Positions 1 through 6,039 of a stretch of 7,315 nucleotides of DNA are shown here, piece after piece. How positions within the stretch are numbered: the stretch's first letter is position 1; each line of letters starts with the position of its first letter. The notes beneath the pieces are model-generated. The model saw only the letters and a list, made by a program, of their open reading frames with translations, searched no databases and was not told the DNA's origin. Source of the stretch: DTKY01 sp037440765. Its GTDB lineage: Bacteria > Acidobacteriota > Terriglobia > Bryobacterales > Bryobacteraceae. The stretch covers positions 1-7,315 of the forward strand of contig JBBITL010000139.1 in the NCBI GenBank assembly GCA_037440765.1, given 5' to 3'. The position numbers and the translations under genes are program-made.

Positions 1-58
1 TCCAGAAGCCGCAACCTTTGCAGCGCGCCTCAACGATCGCCACGCGACCTTTAGCCAT
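1..58 (-). CDS. 4Fe-4S ferredoxin-like protein, N-terminal fragment (probable 2-oxoacid:acceptor oxidoreductase delta-type subunit)
   Basis: Reading the minus strand from the ATG at 58 gives 19 codons: MAKGRVAIVEARCKGCGFW. The order Lys-Gly-Arg-Val, then Cys-Lys-Gly-Cys-Gly-Phe, is the usual opening of small dicluster 4Fe-4S ferredoxins, including delta-type subunits of 2-oxoacid:ferredoxin oxidoreductases, which pass electrons from oxidative decarboxylation to ferredoxin in the cytoplasm. The rest of the gene lies beyond position 1. An AGGGG ribosome-binding candidate (70-74) lies 11 nt before the ATG, and an extended -10 box lies further upstream, supporting this start. The odd point is residue 19: the third cluster cysteine (CxxCxxC) is expected there, but the codon is TGG (Trp). 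It ends one base from the window edge, so a sequence error is possible. The family call rests on a short motif; the exact subunit is inference. Confidence 0.55.
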   Translation of the reverse strand, partial: MAKGRVAIVEARCKGCGFW

Positions 59-84
59 TGATCCCGGTTCCCCTATCTGTAGGG

Positions 85-93
85 AGTATAGCA
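85..93 (-). promoter_or_regulatory. Extended -10 promoter for the ferredoxin-like gene
   Basis: On the minus strand this reads TGCTATACT: a TGn extension followed by TATACT, five of six matches to TATAAT. Transcription would start near position 78, giving a leader of about 20 nt that contains the AGGGG element. No convincing -35 box is visible, which fits an extended -10 promoter. Functional assignment is inferred from consensus only. Confidence 0.45.
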
Positions 94-106
94 GGACGCC
101 TGCCAG

Positions 107-119
107 CCGCCTCAGGCGG
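107..119. promoter_or_regulatory. 13-bp palindrome in the divergent intergenic region (possible operator)
   Basis: CCGCCT-C-AGGCGG is a perfect inverted repeat with 6-bp arms around one base. It lies in the -35 region of the extended -10 promoter at 85-93 and between two divergent genes, a typical place for a regulator site. GC-rich palindromes of this size also occur by chance in such DNA. There is no T-tract, so it is not a convincing terminator. Confidence 0.25.
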
Positions 120-199
120 GATGCGGGGCGAGACTCCGTACTTCAGCCGATGTTGCCAGGCCGCCGAATGACGAAGTATCCGAGCAGGTAGCGACCATC

Positions 200-2452
200 A
201 TGCCCGGACTGCGTTTGGCCCTTCTCACCGCGTGCACCACCGGACTCCTGCTGGCCCAGCCGTCTTTGAGCAGCGTTCGAATCACCACCAGTCCTGCCGG
301 GCTCAAGGTGACAGTCGACGGGACCGCGTACACGGAACCCGCCGTCATGCTGTGGCCTTCCGGATCAGCGCACGTGCTTGCGGCGGAGATCGAGCAGCAG
401 GATTACATGCGCGGCGCCCGCTACGCCTTCGTTGGGTGGACCGATTCCACGGGCCGGCAGTACGGGCCGGCGGCCACCATCACCGTGACCGCGAGCGTGG
501 CGGTCTCAAGCTACACGGCGGTCTTCAGAGCCGAACACTCCGTCCAACTGAGCTTTTTCGCGTGCCACTACGGAACACCGTCGGCGTGCGGGCCATTGCC
601 GGGGGTGGTCACGGTCAACGGCAGGACTTACTGGAAAGACGCCATGCTCTGGATAGCGGGCGGCACTGAGGTGAATCTGGAGGCCCAGGCCAATCCCGGG
701 TTCGTCTTCACCGGCTGGGACAACTACTTTCCGAACCCGCTGTCGCCGTCGCAGACGTTCCGGCTGAACACGGCGTGGGTTCTGAGGCCGCAGTTCGTGG
801 AGGCGGCGGCGGTGACCGTGGCGAGCAGCCCGCCGGGACTGCGGGTGGCCGTGAACGGCGCGCCCGTTGTAACCCCGCGCACCTTCGACTGGGCGCCGGG
901 CGCCGGCCAGACCCTTGCACCGGTCTCGCCCCAGGAGGACGGCGAGGGCCGCTACTGGTGGTTCGACTCCTGGAGCGACGGAGGGGACGCCCAGCGCGTG
1001 TTCACCCCGCGGGCGGTTCAGGGCCCGCAGACCGTCACCGCGCGTTATATCCCGGCCACCATCGTCACGGTCCTGACCGAGCCCACCGGGCTGAAGGTGA
1101 ACGTCAACGGGAGCGACATGTGGCCGTCGCCCAACTTCATCTGGGGCGTGGGCACCACCCACCGGCTGATCGCTCCGGCCGAGCAGGCCGACCGGTCCGG
1201 GCGGCGTTACGCTTTTCGAGGCTGGACCGACGGGGTCACCAGCGCGACGCGGGAAATCACCGCGGCCGAGGGCCTGAGCGTGGTGGCGCGTTACGAGCTT
1301 CTCGGCCGGGTGACGATCGACAGCACGCCGGAGGGAATCGCATTCCTGGTGGACGGAGCACGGTGCTCGACGCCGTGCACCTTCGACCGGGCGGCCGGCG
1401 CCAGTCTCACCATAGCCGCGCCGGCCACGGTTCCGGTGAGCGAAGCGACGCGGCTGGACTTCCAGGGATGGAACGACCAGGGCGCGGCCGAACGCACCGT
1501 GGTCTTCACCGCCAGGGTCGAGCGCATTTCCGCGCTGTACCGGGTCATGCACCGGGTGCGCGCGGCGGCCGACCCGGCCGGCGGCGCGCAGTTCCGTTTT
1601 GAGCCGCCGTCAAGCGACGGCTTTCATCCGGCCGGCAGCAAGGTGGTGGTGACCGCCGCGCCCGAGCCGGGCTTCGCCTTCCGCGGCTGGGGGGGCGACC
1701 TGGACGGGCCGGCTCTTTCGGGCCTGCTGCTGGTGACGCAGCCCCGCGACGTGATCGCCATCCTGAGCCCCGTCCCCTACGCGGGGCCGGCCGCCGTGCT
1801 CAATGCCGCCGGGCCTACGCCGGAGCCGGCCGTAGCGGCGGGCTCAATCATTGCCATTTACGGGAAGAACCTGGCGCCGGCCACGGCGGTGGTTCCCCCC
1901 GGGCCGCTGGTTCAGACGCTTGCCGGCGTCACGGTCCGGCTCAGCGGCCGGCTGCTGCCGCTGTACTTCGTGTCTCCCGAACAGATCAATGCCCTGATTC
2001 CATCTGACCTTCAGGCGGGAGAGTACAGCCTCGCGGTGAGAAGCGCCGGCCGGCCGGACGTCCCGGCTGACTTGAGGGTAGTCCGGAACGCGCCCGGCCT
2101 GTTCGCGGTCGCCATCCGGCCGGATGGGAGCGTCGTGCTGCCGGAGGCGCCGGCCCGGCCGGGCGAGGTCATCACCATGTTCGGCACGGGCTTCGGTCCG
2201 TACGATCCCAACCCGCTCGACGGGTTCCCTGCTCCAACCGAGCCGGAGTTCGTCCTGATCGACCCGGCCGCACTGCTGGCGGGCGGCAACCCCGTTCCGC
2301 TTCAGCCGGTGAAGGCGGCTGCCGGTATCGCCGGCGTGGCGGCCCTTACCTTCCGCCTGCCCGACGCTCTGCCTGGGGCGGTCCTTCCAGTCATGGTGCA
2401 GGTCAACGGGCGTTCCAGCAACACCGTGGAACTGCCCGTCTCAGGGCGCTAG
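200..2452 (+). CDS. Secreted six-repeat protein with Solibacter-type C-terminal domain (TIGR03437-like)
   Basis: A 750-aa exported protein of unknown specific function. Residues 1-20 form a signal peptide: Arg5, then a hydrophobic run ending LLLAQ. Leu-Thr-Ala-Cys12 resembles a lipobox, but the hydrophobic stretch continues past Cys12, so ordinary Sec cleavage is likelier. Six repeats of about 75-90 aa follow, beginning near residues 26, 115, 205, 288, 371 and 451. Most share the pattern V.V..sP.Gl.v.VnG, a later G, then F.gW.D, and end in ARY or a similar strand, as in PEGA-like and divergent InlB B-type repeats. Residues 529-750 match the TIGR03437 pattern: AVLNAAG, GSIIAIYGKNLAP, YFVSPEQINALIP, GEVITMFGTGFGP and a final VQVNG..SN. 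Such proteins are probably cell-surface or extracellular, with beta-sandwich modules for adhesion or binding (inference). The ATG at 200 precedes the signal peptide directly; an AGG at 186-188 is a modest ribosome-binding site. A weak promoter candidate (TTGCCA at 153-158, TATCCG at 177-182) lies upstream. The 3' end overlaps the convergent peptidase gene. Confidence 0.85.
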   Translation: MPGLRLALLTACTTGLLLAQPSLSSVRITTSPAGLKVTVDGTAYTEPAVMLWPSGSAHVLAAEIEQQDYMRGARYAFVGWTDSTGRQYGPAATITVTASVAVSSYTAVFRAEHSVQLSFFACHYGTPSACGPLPGVVTVNGRTYWKDAMLWIAGGTEVNLEAQANPGFVFTGWDNYFPNPLSPSQTFRLNTAWVLRPQFVEAAAVTVASSPPGLRVAVNGAPVVTPRTFDWAPGAGQTLAPVSPQEDGEGRYWWFDSWSDGGDAQRVFTPRAVQGPQTVTARYIPATIVTVLTEPTGLKVNVNGSDMWPSPNFIWGVGTTHRLIAPAEQADRSGRRYAFRGWTDGVTSATREITAAEGLSVVARYELLGRVTIDSTPEGIAFLVDGARCSTPCTFDRAAGASLTIAAPATVPVSEATRLDFQGWNDQGAAERTVVFTARVERISALYRVMHRVRAAADPAGGAQFRFEPPSSDGFHPAGSKVVVTAAPEPGFAFRGWGGDLDGPALSGLLLVTQPRDVIAILSPVPYAGPAAVLNAAGPTPEPAVAAGSIIAIYGKNLAPATAVVPPGPLVQTLAGVTVRLSGRLLPLYFVSPEQINALIPSDLQAGEYSLAVRSAGRPDVPADLRVVRNAPGLFAVAIRPDGSVVLPEAPARPGEVITMFGTGFGPYDPNPLDGFPAPTEPEFVLIDPAALLAGGNPVPLQPVKAAAGIAGVAALTFRLPDALPGAVLPVMVQVNGRSSNTVELPVSGR
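275..1774 (+). repeat. Six tandem protein repeats (PEGA / InlB-B-like) within the Solibacter-type protein
   Basis: Repeat units begin at about 275, 542, 812, 1061, 1310 and 1550. Units 1, 3, 4 and 5 are clearest: each opens with a Val-rich strand, S/T-P-x-G, a hydrophobic strand and V-D/N-G, then a Pro-containing turn, an aromatic strand, Gly, F-x-G/S-W and a closing strand. Unit 2 lacks the S-P-x-G opening and instead carries Cys122 and Cys130. Unit 5 has Cys-Ser-Thr-Pro-Cys (389-393), a known variant of this turn. Unit 6 is closer to an InlB B-type repeat (EPGFAFRGWGGD). The repeats are divergent at DNA level, so they are old rather than recently amplified. Boundaries are by eye. Confidence 0.7.
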
Positions 2453-4594
2453 GGCCCTTTCGAAGAAAGCAGCTATCAGCTCGGCCATGTGAGCGCGCGC
2501 CGGGCCGGTGACTCCGTGCGTCTTCTGCGGATAGATCATCATCTCGAAGTGGCGGCCGGCGCGCTGGAGGGCGTCGGCCATCTGGAGCGTGTTCTGGAAC
2601 AGCACGTTGTCGTCACCGAAGTTGTGGATCAGCAGCAGCTTCGCCTTCAGGTTGCGGGCGTTGTGGATGGGGGAACTCCGGCGGTAGCCCTCGGCGTTCT
2701 CCGCGGGGAGCCCGAGGTAGCGCTCCGTGTAGATGGTGTCGTAGTTGCGCCAGTCGGTCACGGGCGCGCCCGCCACACCAGCGCGGAACAGGTCCGGGGC
2801 GTTCAACAGGCTGTACAGCGTCATATATCCGCCGTAGCTCCAGCCGTAGACCCCGAGGCGCGACTCATCCACGAATCCCATCCCCACCAGGTGGCGGATG
2901 CCGTCCTGCTGGTCCTCAAGCTCCCGGGCGCCGAAGGAGCGATACAGGGCTGACTCCCACTTGTGCCCGCGCCCCGAGCTGCCGCGGTTGTCCAGTTGCC
3001 AGACGACGAAACCCCGGTGCGCCAGCACCTGGTCCAGGCTCAGGCCCTGCCAGGTGTTGCGGACGCTCTGGGAGTGCGGGCCTCCGTAGACCACAACCAC
3101 GGCCGGGTACTTCCGGCCCTCCCGGAAGCCGGCGGGCCGGATCAGGCGGGCGTAGAGCAGGGCCCCGTCAGCGGCCTTCACCTCCACGATCTCCACCGGA
3201 CGCAGGTCATACAGGGCGGTGACCGCCTGGTCGGCCTCCACGAAAACCGCCCACTCGGCGCCGGCCGAGGTGAAGACCACTCTGCGCGAGGGTGAGGAGA
3301 GGCTGGAGTGCGCGCCAAGAAAATACGCGCAATCCGGCCCCATGGAGATGGAGTGGGTTCCGCTGGCTTTGGTGATCCTCTGCCGGGCGCCTCCCTTGAG
3401 GCTCACGCGATAGAGTTGGCGCTCCAGCGGGCTGGCTTCGGTCGAGACGAAGTACACTTCCCCTGCGGCCTCATCGACGCCGGCCAGATCCGTCACCTCC
3501 CAGTCTCCGGTTGTGAGGCGAGCCAATTGCTTTCCATCGGCCGAGTAGCGGTACAGGTGCCGGAATCCGTCCCGCTCGCTCGCCCAGAGGAACTCCGCTC
3601 CCTTTCGCAGGAACCGGAGGGAATCGCCTATGTTGATCCAGTGAACGGCCCGCTCGGTGAACACGGCGCGGGACTCACCCGTGCCCGCGTCCGCCCGGAG
3701 AAGGTCGAGCCGGTTCTGCACGCGGTTGAGGCGCTGGACGAAGAGGGCTTGGGCGGCGGGATGCCAGTCCACGCGCGCCAGCAGATGCTGGCGGGGGTCG
3801 CCAAGGTCCATCCAGCGCGTGTCGCCGCCAGCGGCGGGCGCCACGCCCAGGCGGACGTCGGCGTTCGGTTCTCCGGCCTTGGGATAGCGCTGCGGTTCAT
3901 AGACCGGGCTCAGCGGCAGCAGGTCCGCGTGCGGGTACACGGGCTGCCGGCTGACGTCAAACTGCAAATACGCGATGCGCGTGGAATCGGGCGACCACCA
4001 GTGAGCGGTGCCCAAATCGAGTTCCTCGGGGTACACCCAGTCGAGCCGGCCGTTGAACAGCGTTTCGGAACCATCGCGCGTGAGCCGCGTCACGGCTCTG
4101 GACTCCAGGTCCATGACGAAGAGGTCATTGGCGCGCCGGAAGGACACGCGGCGGCCGTCCGGGCTGAGCTTGGGGTCATGCTCGGTCTCGGCCGTGGAGG
4201 TGAGCTGCGCCCACTCGCCGTTTGACACGCGCAGCAGGAACAGGTCGCCGCCGGCCCGTATGAGCAGGCGCTCGCCGTCGGGAAACCACTGCACGGTCTG
4301 CTCCCGCACGCGGCGATTCTGCCACGCGAAGGGGACCTCGGGCGGCACGGCCGCGGCCGCGGCGCTCAGCGTGGGCAGCAAGATCAGTTCCCGGCTGGAT
4401 CTGGAGGCGACATCGTAGAGCCGGACCGCGCGGTCCTGCTCATAGACGAACCGCCGCCCGTCCGGCGCCCAGGTGACCGCGCCGGGCGCGGTGGAGGGGC
4501 GCAACAGGGCATCCGCCGTAACGGGCTTCCTCTGGGCCGCGGCCAGCGGGGCCGCCACCATCAGGACAATCCAAACCGCTCGATTCGGTGACAT
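2441..4594 (-). CDS. Dipeptidyl peptidase IV, secreted S9B serine peptidase
   Basis: A complete 717-aa prolyl-type exopeptidase that removes N-terminal dipeptides, usually Xaa-Pro or Xaa-Ala. It is probably periplasmic or extracellular. Residues 1-21 are a signal peptide (MSPNRAVWIVLMVAAPLAAAQ). The beta-propeller covers roughly residues 40-440 and contains DWVYPEEL, whose Glu190-Glu191 correspond to the double-Glu that binds the substrate N-terminus in human DPP4. The alpha/beta hydrolase domain follows: Tyr503 in VYGGPHSQ (oxyanion hole), nucleophile Ser586 in GWSYGG, Asp661 in GDDNV and His693 in KTHGV. Tyr-to-Ser spacing (83) and Asp-to-His spacing (32) equal those of DPP4, so the enzyme looks intact. 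The frame is open upstream to 5164, but those 190 codons are antisense to the nuclease gene and not peptidase-like; the ATG at 4594 is chosen because the signal peptide starts there. No clear Shine-Dalgarno sequence precedes it. The stop lies 12 bp inside the convergent repeat-protein gene. Confidence 0.95.
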   Translation of the reverse strand: MSPNRAVWIVLMVAAPLAAAQRKPVTADALLRPSTAPGAVTWAPDGRRFVYEQDRAVRLYDVASRSSRELILLPTLSAAAAAVPPEVPFAWQNRRVREQTVQWFPDGERLLIRAGGDLFLLRVSNGEWAQLTSTAETEHDPKLSPDGRRVSFRRANDLFVMDLESRAVTRLTRDGSETLFNGRLDWVYPEELDLGTAHWWSPDSTRIAYLQFDVSRQPVYPHADLLPLSPVYEPQRYPKAGEPNADVRLGVAPAAGGDTRWMDLGDPRQHLLARVDWHPAAQALFVQRLNRVQNRLDLLRADAGTGESRAVFTERAVHWINIGDSLRFLRKGAEFLWASERDGFRHLYRYSADGKQLARLTTGDWEVTDLAGVDEAAGEVYFVSTEASPLERQLYRVSLKGGARQRITKASGTHSISMGPDCAYFLGAHSSLSSPSRRVVFTSAGAEWAVFVEADQAVTALYDLRPVEIVEVKAADGALLYARLIRPAGFREGRKYPAVVVVYGGPHSQSVRNTWQGLSLDQVLAHRGFVVWQLDNRGSSGRGHKWESALYRSFGARELEDQQDGIRHLVGMGFVDESRLGVYGWSYGGYMTLYSLLNAPDLFRAGVAGAPVTDWRNYDTIYTERYLGLPAENAEGYRRSSPIHNARNLKAKLLLIHNFGDDNVLFQNTLQMADALQRAGRHFEMMIYPQKTHGVTGPARAHMAELIAAFFERALAP

Positions 4595-4621
4595 CGCAAT
4601 GTGATTGTACACTGGTGGCTT
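4595..4621. promoter_or_regulatory. 27-bp divergent spacer with possible overlapping -10 boxes
   Basis: Only 27 bp separate the start codons of the peptidase (minus) and the nuclease (plus). A TACAAT on the minus strand (4604-4609) and a TACACT on the plus strand (4608-4613) overlap across the palindrome TGTACA (4606-4611). Both are plausible -10 boxes. The implied transcription starts, near 4597 and 4620, lie two or three bases before each ATG, so both messages would be essentially leaderless. I find no good -35 box for either direction, so promoters farther inside the opposite genes remain possible. Confidence 0.35.
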
Positions 4622-6037
4622 ATGAGGATAACGTTCTGGGGCGCAGTGCGGACGGTCACCGGCTCGATGCACGAGGTGGCGGTCAACGGCCGCCGCTATC
4701 TTCTCGACTGCGGCCTCTATCAGGGGCGCCGCAGCGAAGCTTTCCGGCGCAACACGGAGTTCCCGTTCACGCCCGCCTCGATCGACGGGGTCATCCTGTC
4801 TCACGCCCACATTGACCACAGCGGGAACCTGCCGACCCTGGTCAAGCGCGGGTACGCCGGGCCGGTCTACGCCACGCCCGCCACCGGCGACCTGTGCGGC
4901 GTGATGTTGCGCGACTCGGCCTACTTGCAGGAGAAGGACGCGGCCTACCTGAACAAGCGCCACGGACGCCGCAAGGCGCTTCAGGCCGAGGCGCAGGACG
5001 GCGAGGTCCAGCCGCTCTACACCGTCGCGGACGCCGACAGGGCGATCGGCCTGTTCGAGCCGGTTCCGATGCACACGCCCAAGGTCCTGGACCCGGCGCT
5101 GAGTTATGAAACCTATGACGCGGGGCACATCCTCGGCTCGACCTCGGTCCTGCTGCATCATCACCGGAACAACAAGCGCGTCCGCGTGGTCTATTCAGGC
5201 GACGTGGGGCGCGGGAATCAGGCGATCGTGCGCGACCCGGAGGCGCTGCCCGGGGTCGACTACCTGATCATGGAGAGCACCTACGGAGACCGGCTGCACA
5301 AGGACGAAGGCGCGGTTGCCGACAAGCTGGCGGACATAGTCAAGCGGACCTTCCGGCGGGGCGGCAAGCTTATCGTGCCGGCTTTCGCGGTGGGCCGCAC
5401 GCAGCAGCTCATCATCCTGCTGCACGAACTGGTCAAGCAGGACAGGATCCCGGCGGCGCCGGTCTTCGTGGACAGTCCGCTGGCCATCGAGGCCACCAAG
5501 GTGTTCCGCCAGCACAGCGAGTGTTACGACGCCGGCACCCGGGAGTACCTTCTGGAGGGAGAGGACCCGTTCAGCTTCAGGAACCTGCGCTACGTGCAGG
5601 ACGCCGGCGAGTCCAAGACCCTGAACGACCTGCGCGGGCCGTTCATCATCATCTCCGCCTCGGGCATGTGCGAAGCGGGGCGCGTGCTGCACCACCTCAA
5701 GAACAACATCTCTGATCCGCGCAACACCGTGCTGATCACGGGCTTCATGGCGGAAGACACGCTGGGCCGCAAGATCGTGGACAAACTGCCGGAGGTGCCC
5801 ATCTTCGGCGAGGCCGTGCGCCTGAGGGCGGAAGTGGCCAAGCTCAATGAGCTGAGCGGCCACGCCGACCAGCGCGAGCTTGTCGGCTGGGTCAAGCCCA
5901 TGTCCAGGGGGCTGAAGAGGATCTTCCTGGTGCACGGCGAGCCGGCGCAGTCCGCCGCACTGGCGAAGATCCTCTCGGCCGAGTACGGCGTCGAGACAGT
6001 GGTTCCCGAACGAGGGGAGACAGTGGAGCTTACCTGA
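4622..6037 (+). CDS. Beta-CASP metallo-beta-lactamase ribonuclease (CPSF73/YSH1-like, COG1236 type)
   Basis: A complete 471-aa cytoplasmic metal-dependent RNA nuclease, close to the usual 450-470 aa. Metallo-beta-lactamase motifs: HAHIDH at residues 61-66, His169 in AGHILGS, and Asp194 in SGDVGRG. The beta-CASP insert carries MESTYGD (Glu218 is motif A), then PAFAVGRTQQ (253-262) and SASGMCEAGRVLHH, with motif C His414 in SGHADQ. The closing LVHGEP followed by a short helix is the RNA-specificity (RMMBL) end. Two Zn ions are expected. The place of the CPSF73 motif B His (TLAKH) is Lys384 here (TLGRK); I believe bacterial relatives vary at this site. The ATG at 4622 is chosen because MRITFWGAVRTVTGS is the typical family start; a GTG at 4601 would add seven atypical residues and overlap the putative -10 box. 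GGTGG at 4614-4618 is a weak, close ribosome-binding candidate. The stop overlaps the next start, suggesting co-transcription. The RNA target is unknown. Confidence 0.93.
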   Translation: MRITFWGAVRTVTGSMHEVAVNGRRYLLDCGLYQGRRSEAFRRNTEFPFTPASIDGVILSHAHIDHSGNLPTLVKRGYAGPVYATPATGDLCGVMLRDSAYLQEKDAAYLNKRHGRRKALQAEAQDGEVQPLYTVADADRAIGLFEPVPMHTPKVLDPALSYETYDAGHILGSTSVLLHHHRNNKRVRVVYSGDVGRGNQAIVRDPEALPGVDYLIMESTYGDRLHKDEGAVADKLADIVKRTFRRGGKLIVPAFAVGRTQQLIILLHELVKQDRIPAAPVFVDSPLAIEATKVFRQHSECYDAGTREYLLEGEDPFSFRNLRYVQDAGESKTLNDLRGPFIIISASGMCEAGRVLHHLKNNISDPRNTVLITGFMAEDTLGRKIVDKLPEVPIFGEAVRLRAEVAKLNELSGHADQRELVGWVKPMSRGLKRIFLVHGEPAQSAALAKILSAEYGVETVVPERGETVELT

Positions 6038-6039
6038 TG
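6025..6039 (+). promoter_or_regulatory. Ribosome-binding site and TGATG stop-start overlap for the rhamnosidase
   Basis: GGAG at 6025-6028 lies eight bases before the ATG at 6037. The nuclease stop TGA (6035-6037) shares its last A with that ATG. This fixes the rhamnosidase start and suggests translational coupling, with ribosomes ending on the nuclease reinitiating on the rhamnosidase. Confidence 0.7.

Noticed and set aside
227..238. Lipobox-like Leu-Thr-Ala-Cys12 in the repeat protein
   Set aside because: The hydrophobic segment continues beyond Cys12 and the part before it is short, so lipoprotein processing is less likely than signal peptidase I cleavage.
506..1552. 348-codon open frame on the minus strand inside the repeat protein
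   Set aside because: Arg/Gly/Pro-rich translation with no recognisable motif, antisense to a gene with clear domains; typical of high-GC third-position bias.
775..1602. 275-codon plus-strand frame overlapping repeats 3 to 6
   Set aside because: Out-of-frame Arg/Gly-rich translation of the repeat protein, with no independent evidence.
3308..4225. 305-codon plus-strand frame opposite the peptidase gene
   Set aside because: Mirror frame of the DPP IV propeller region with no domain pattern or supported start.
4601..4621. GTG at 4601 as the nuclease start
   Set aside because: Adds seven atypical residues before the family-typical MRITFWGAV start and lies over the putative -10 box.
4595..5164. 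190-codon upstream extension of the peptidase reading frame
   Set aside because: It is antisense to the well-supported nuclease gene, has no peptidase similarity, and would place the clear signal peptide in mid-protein.
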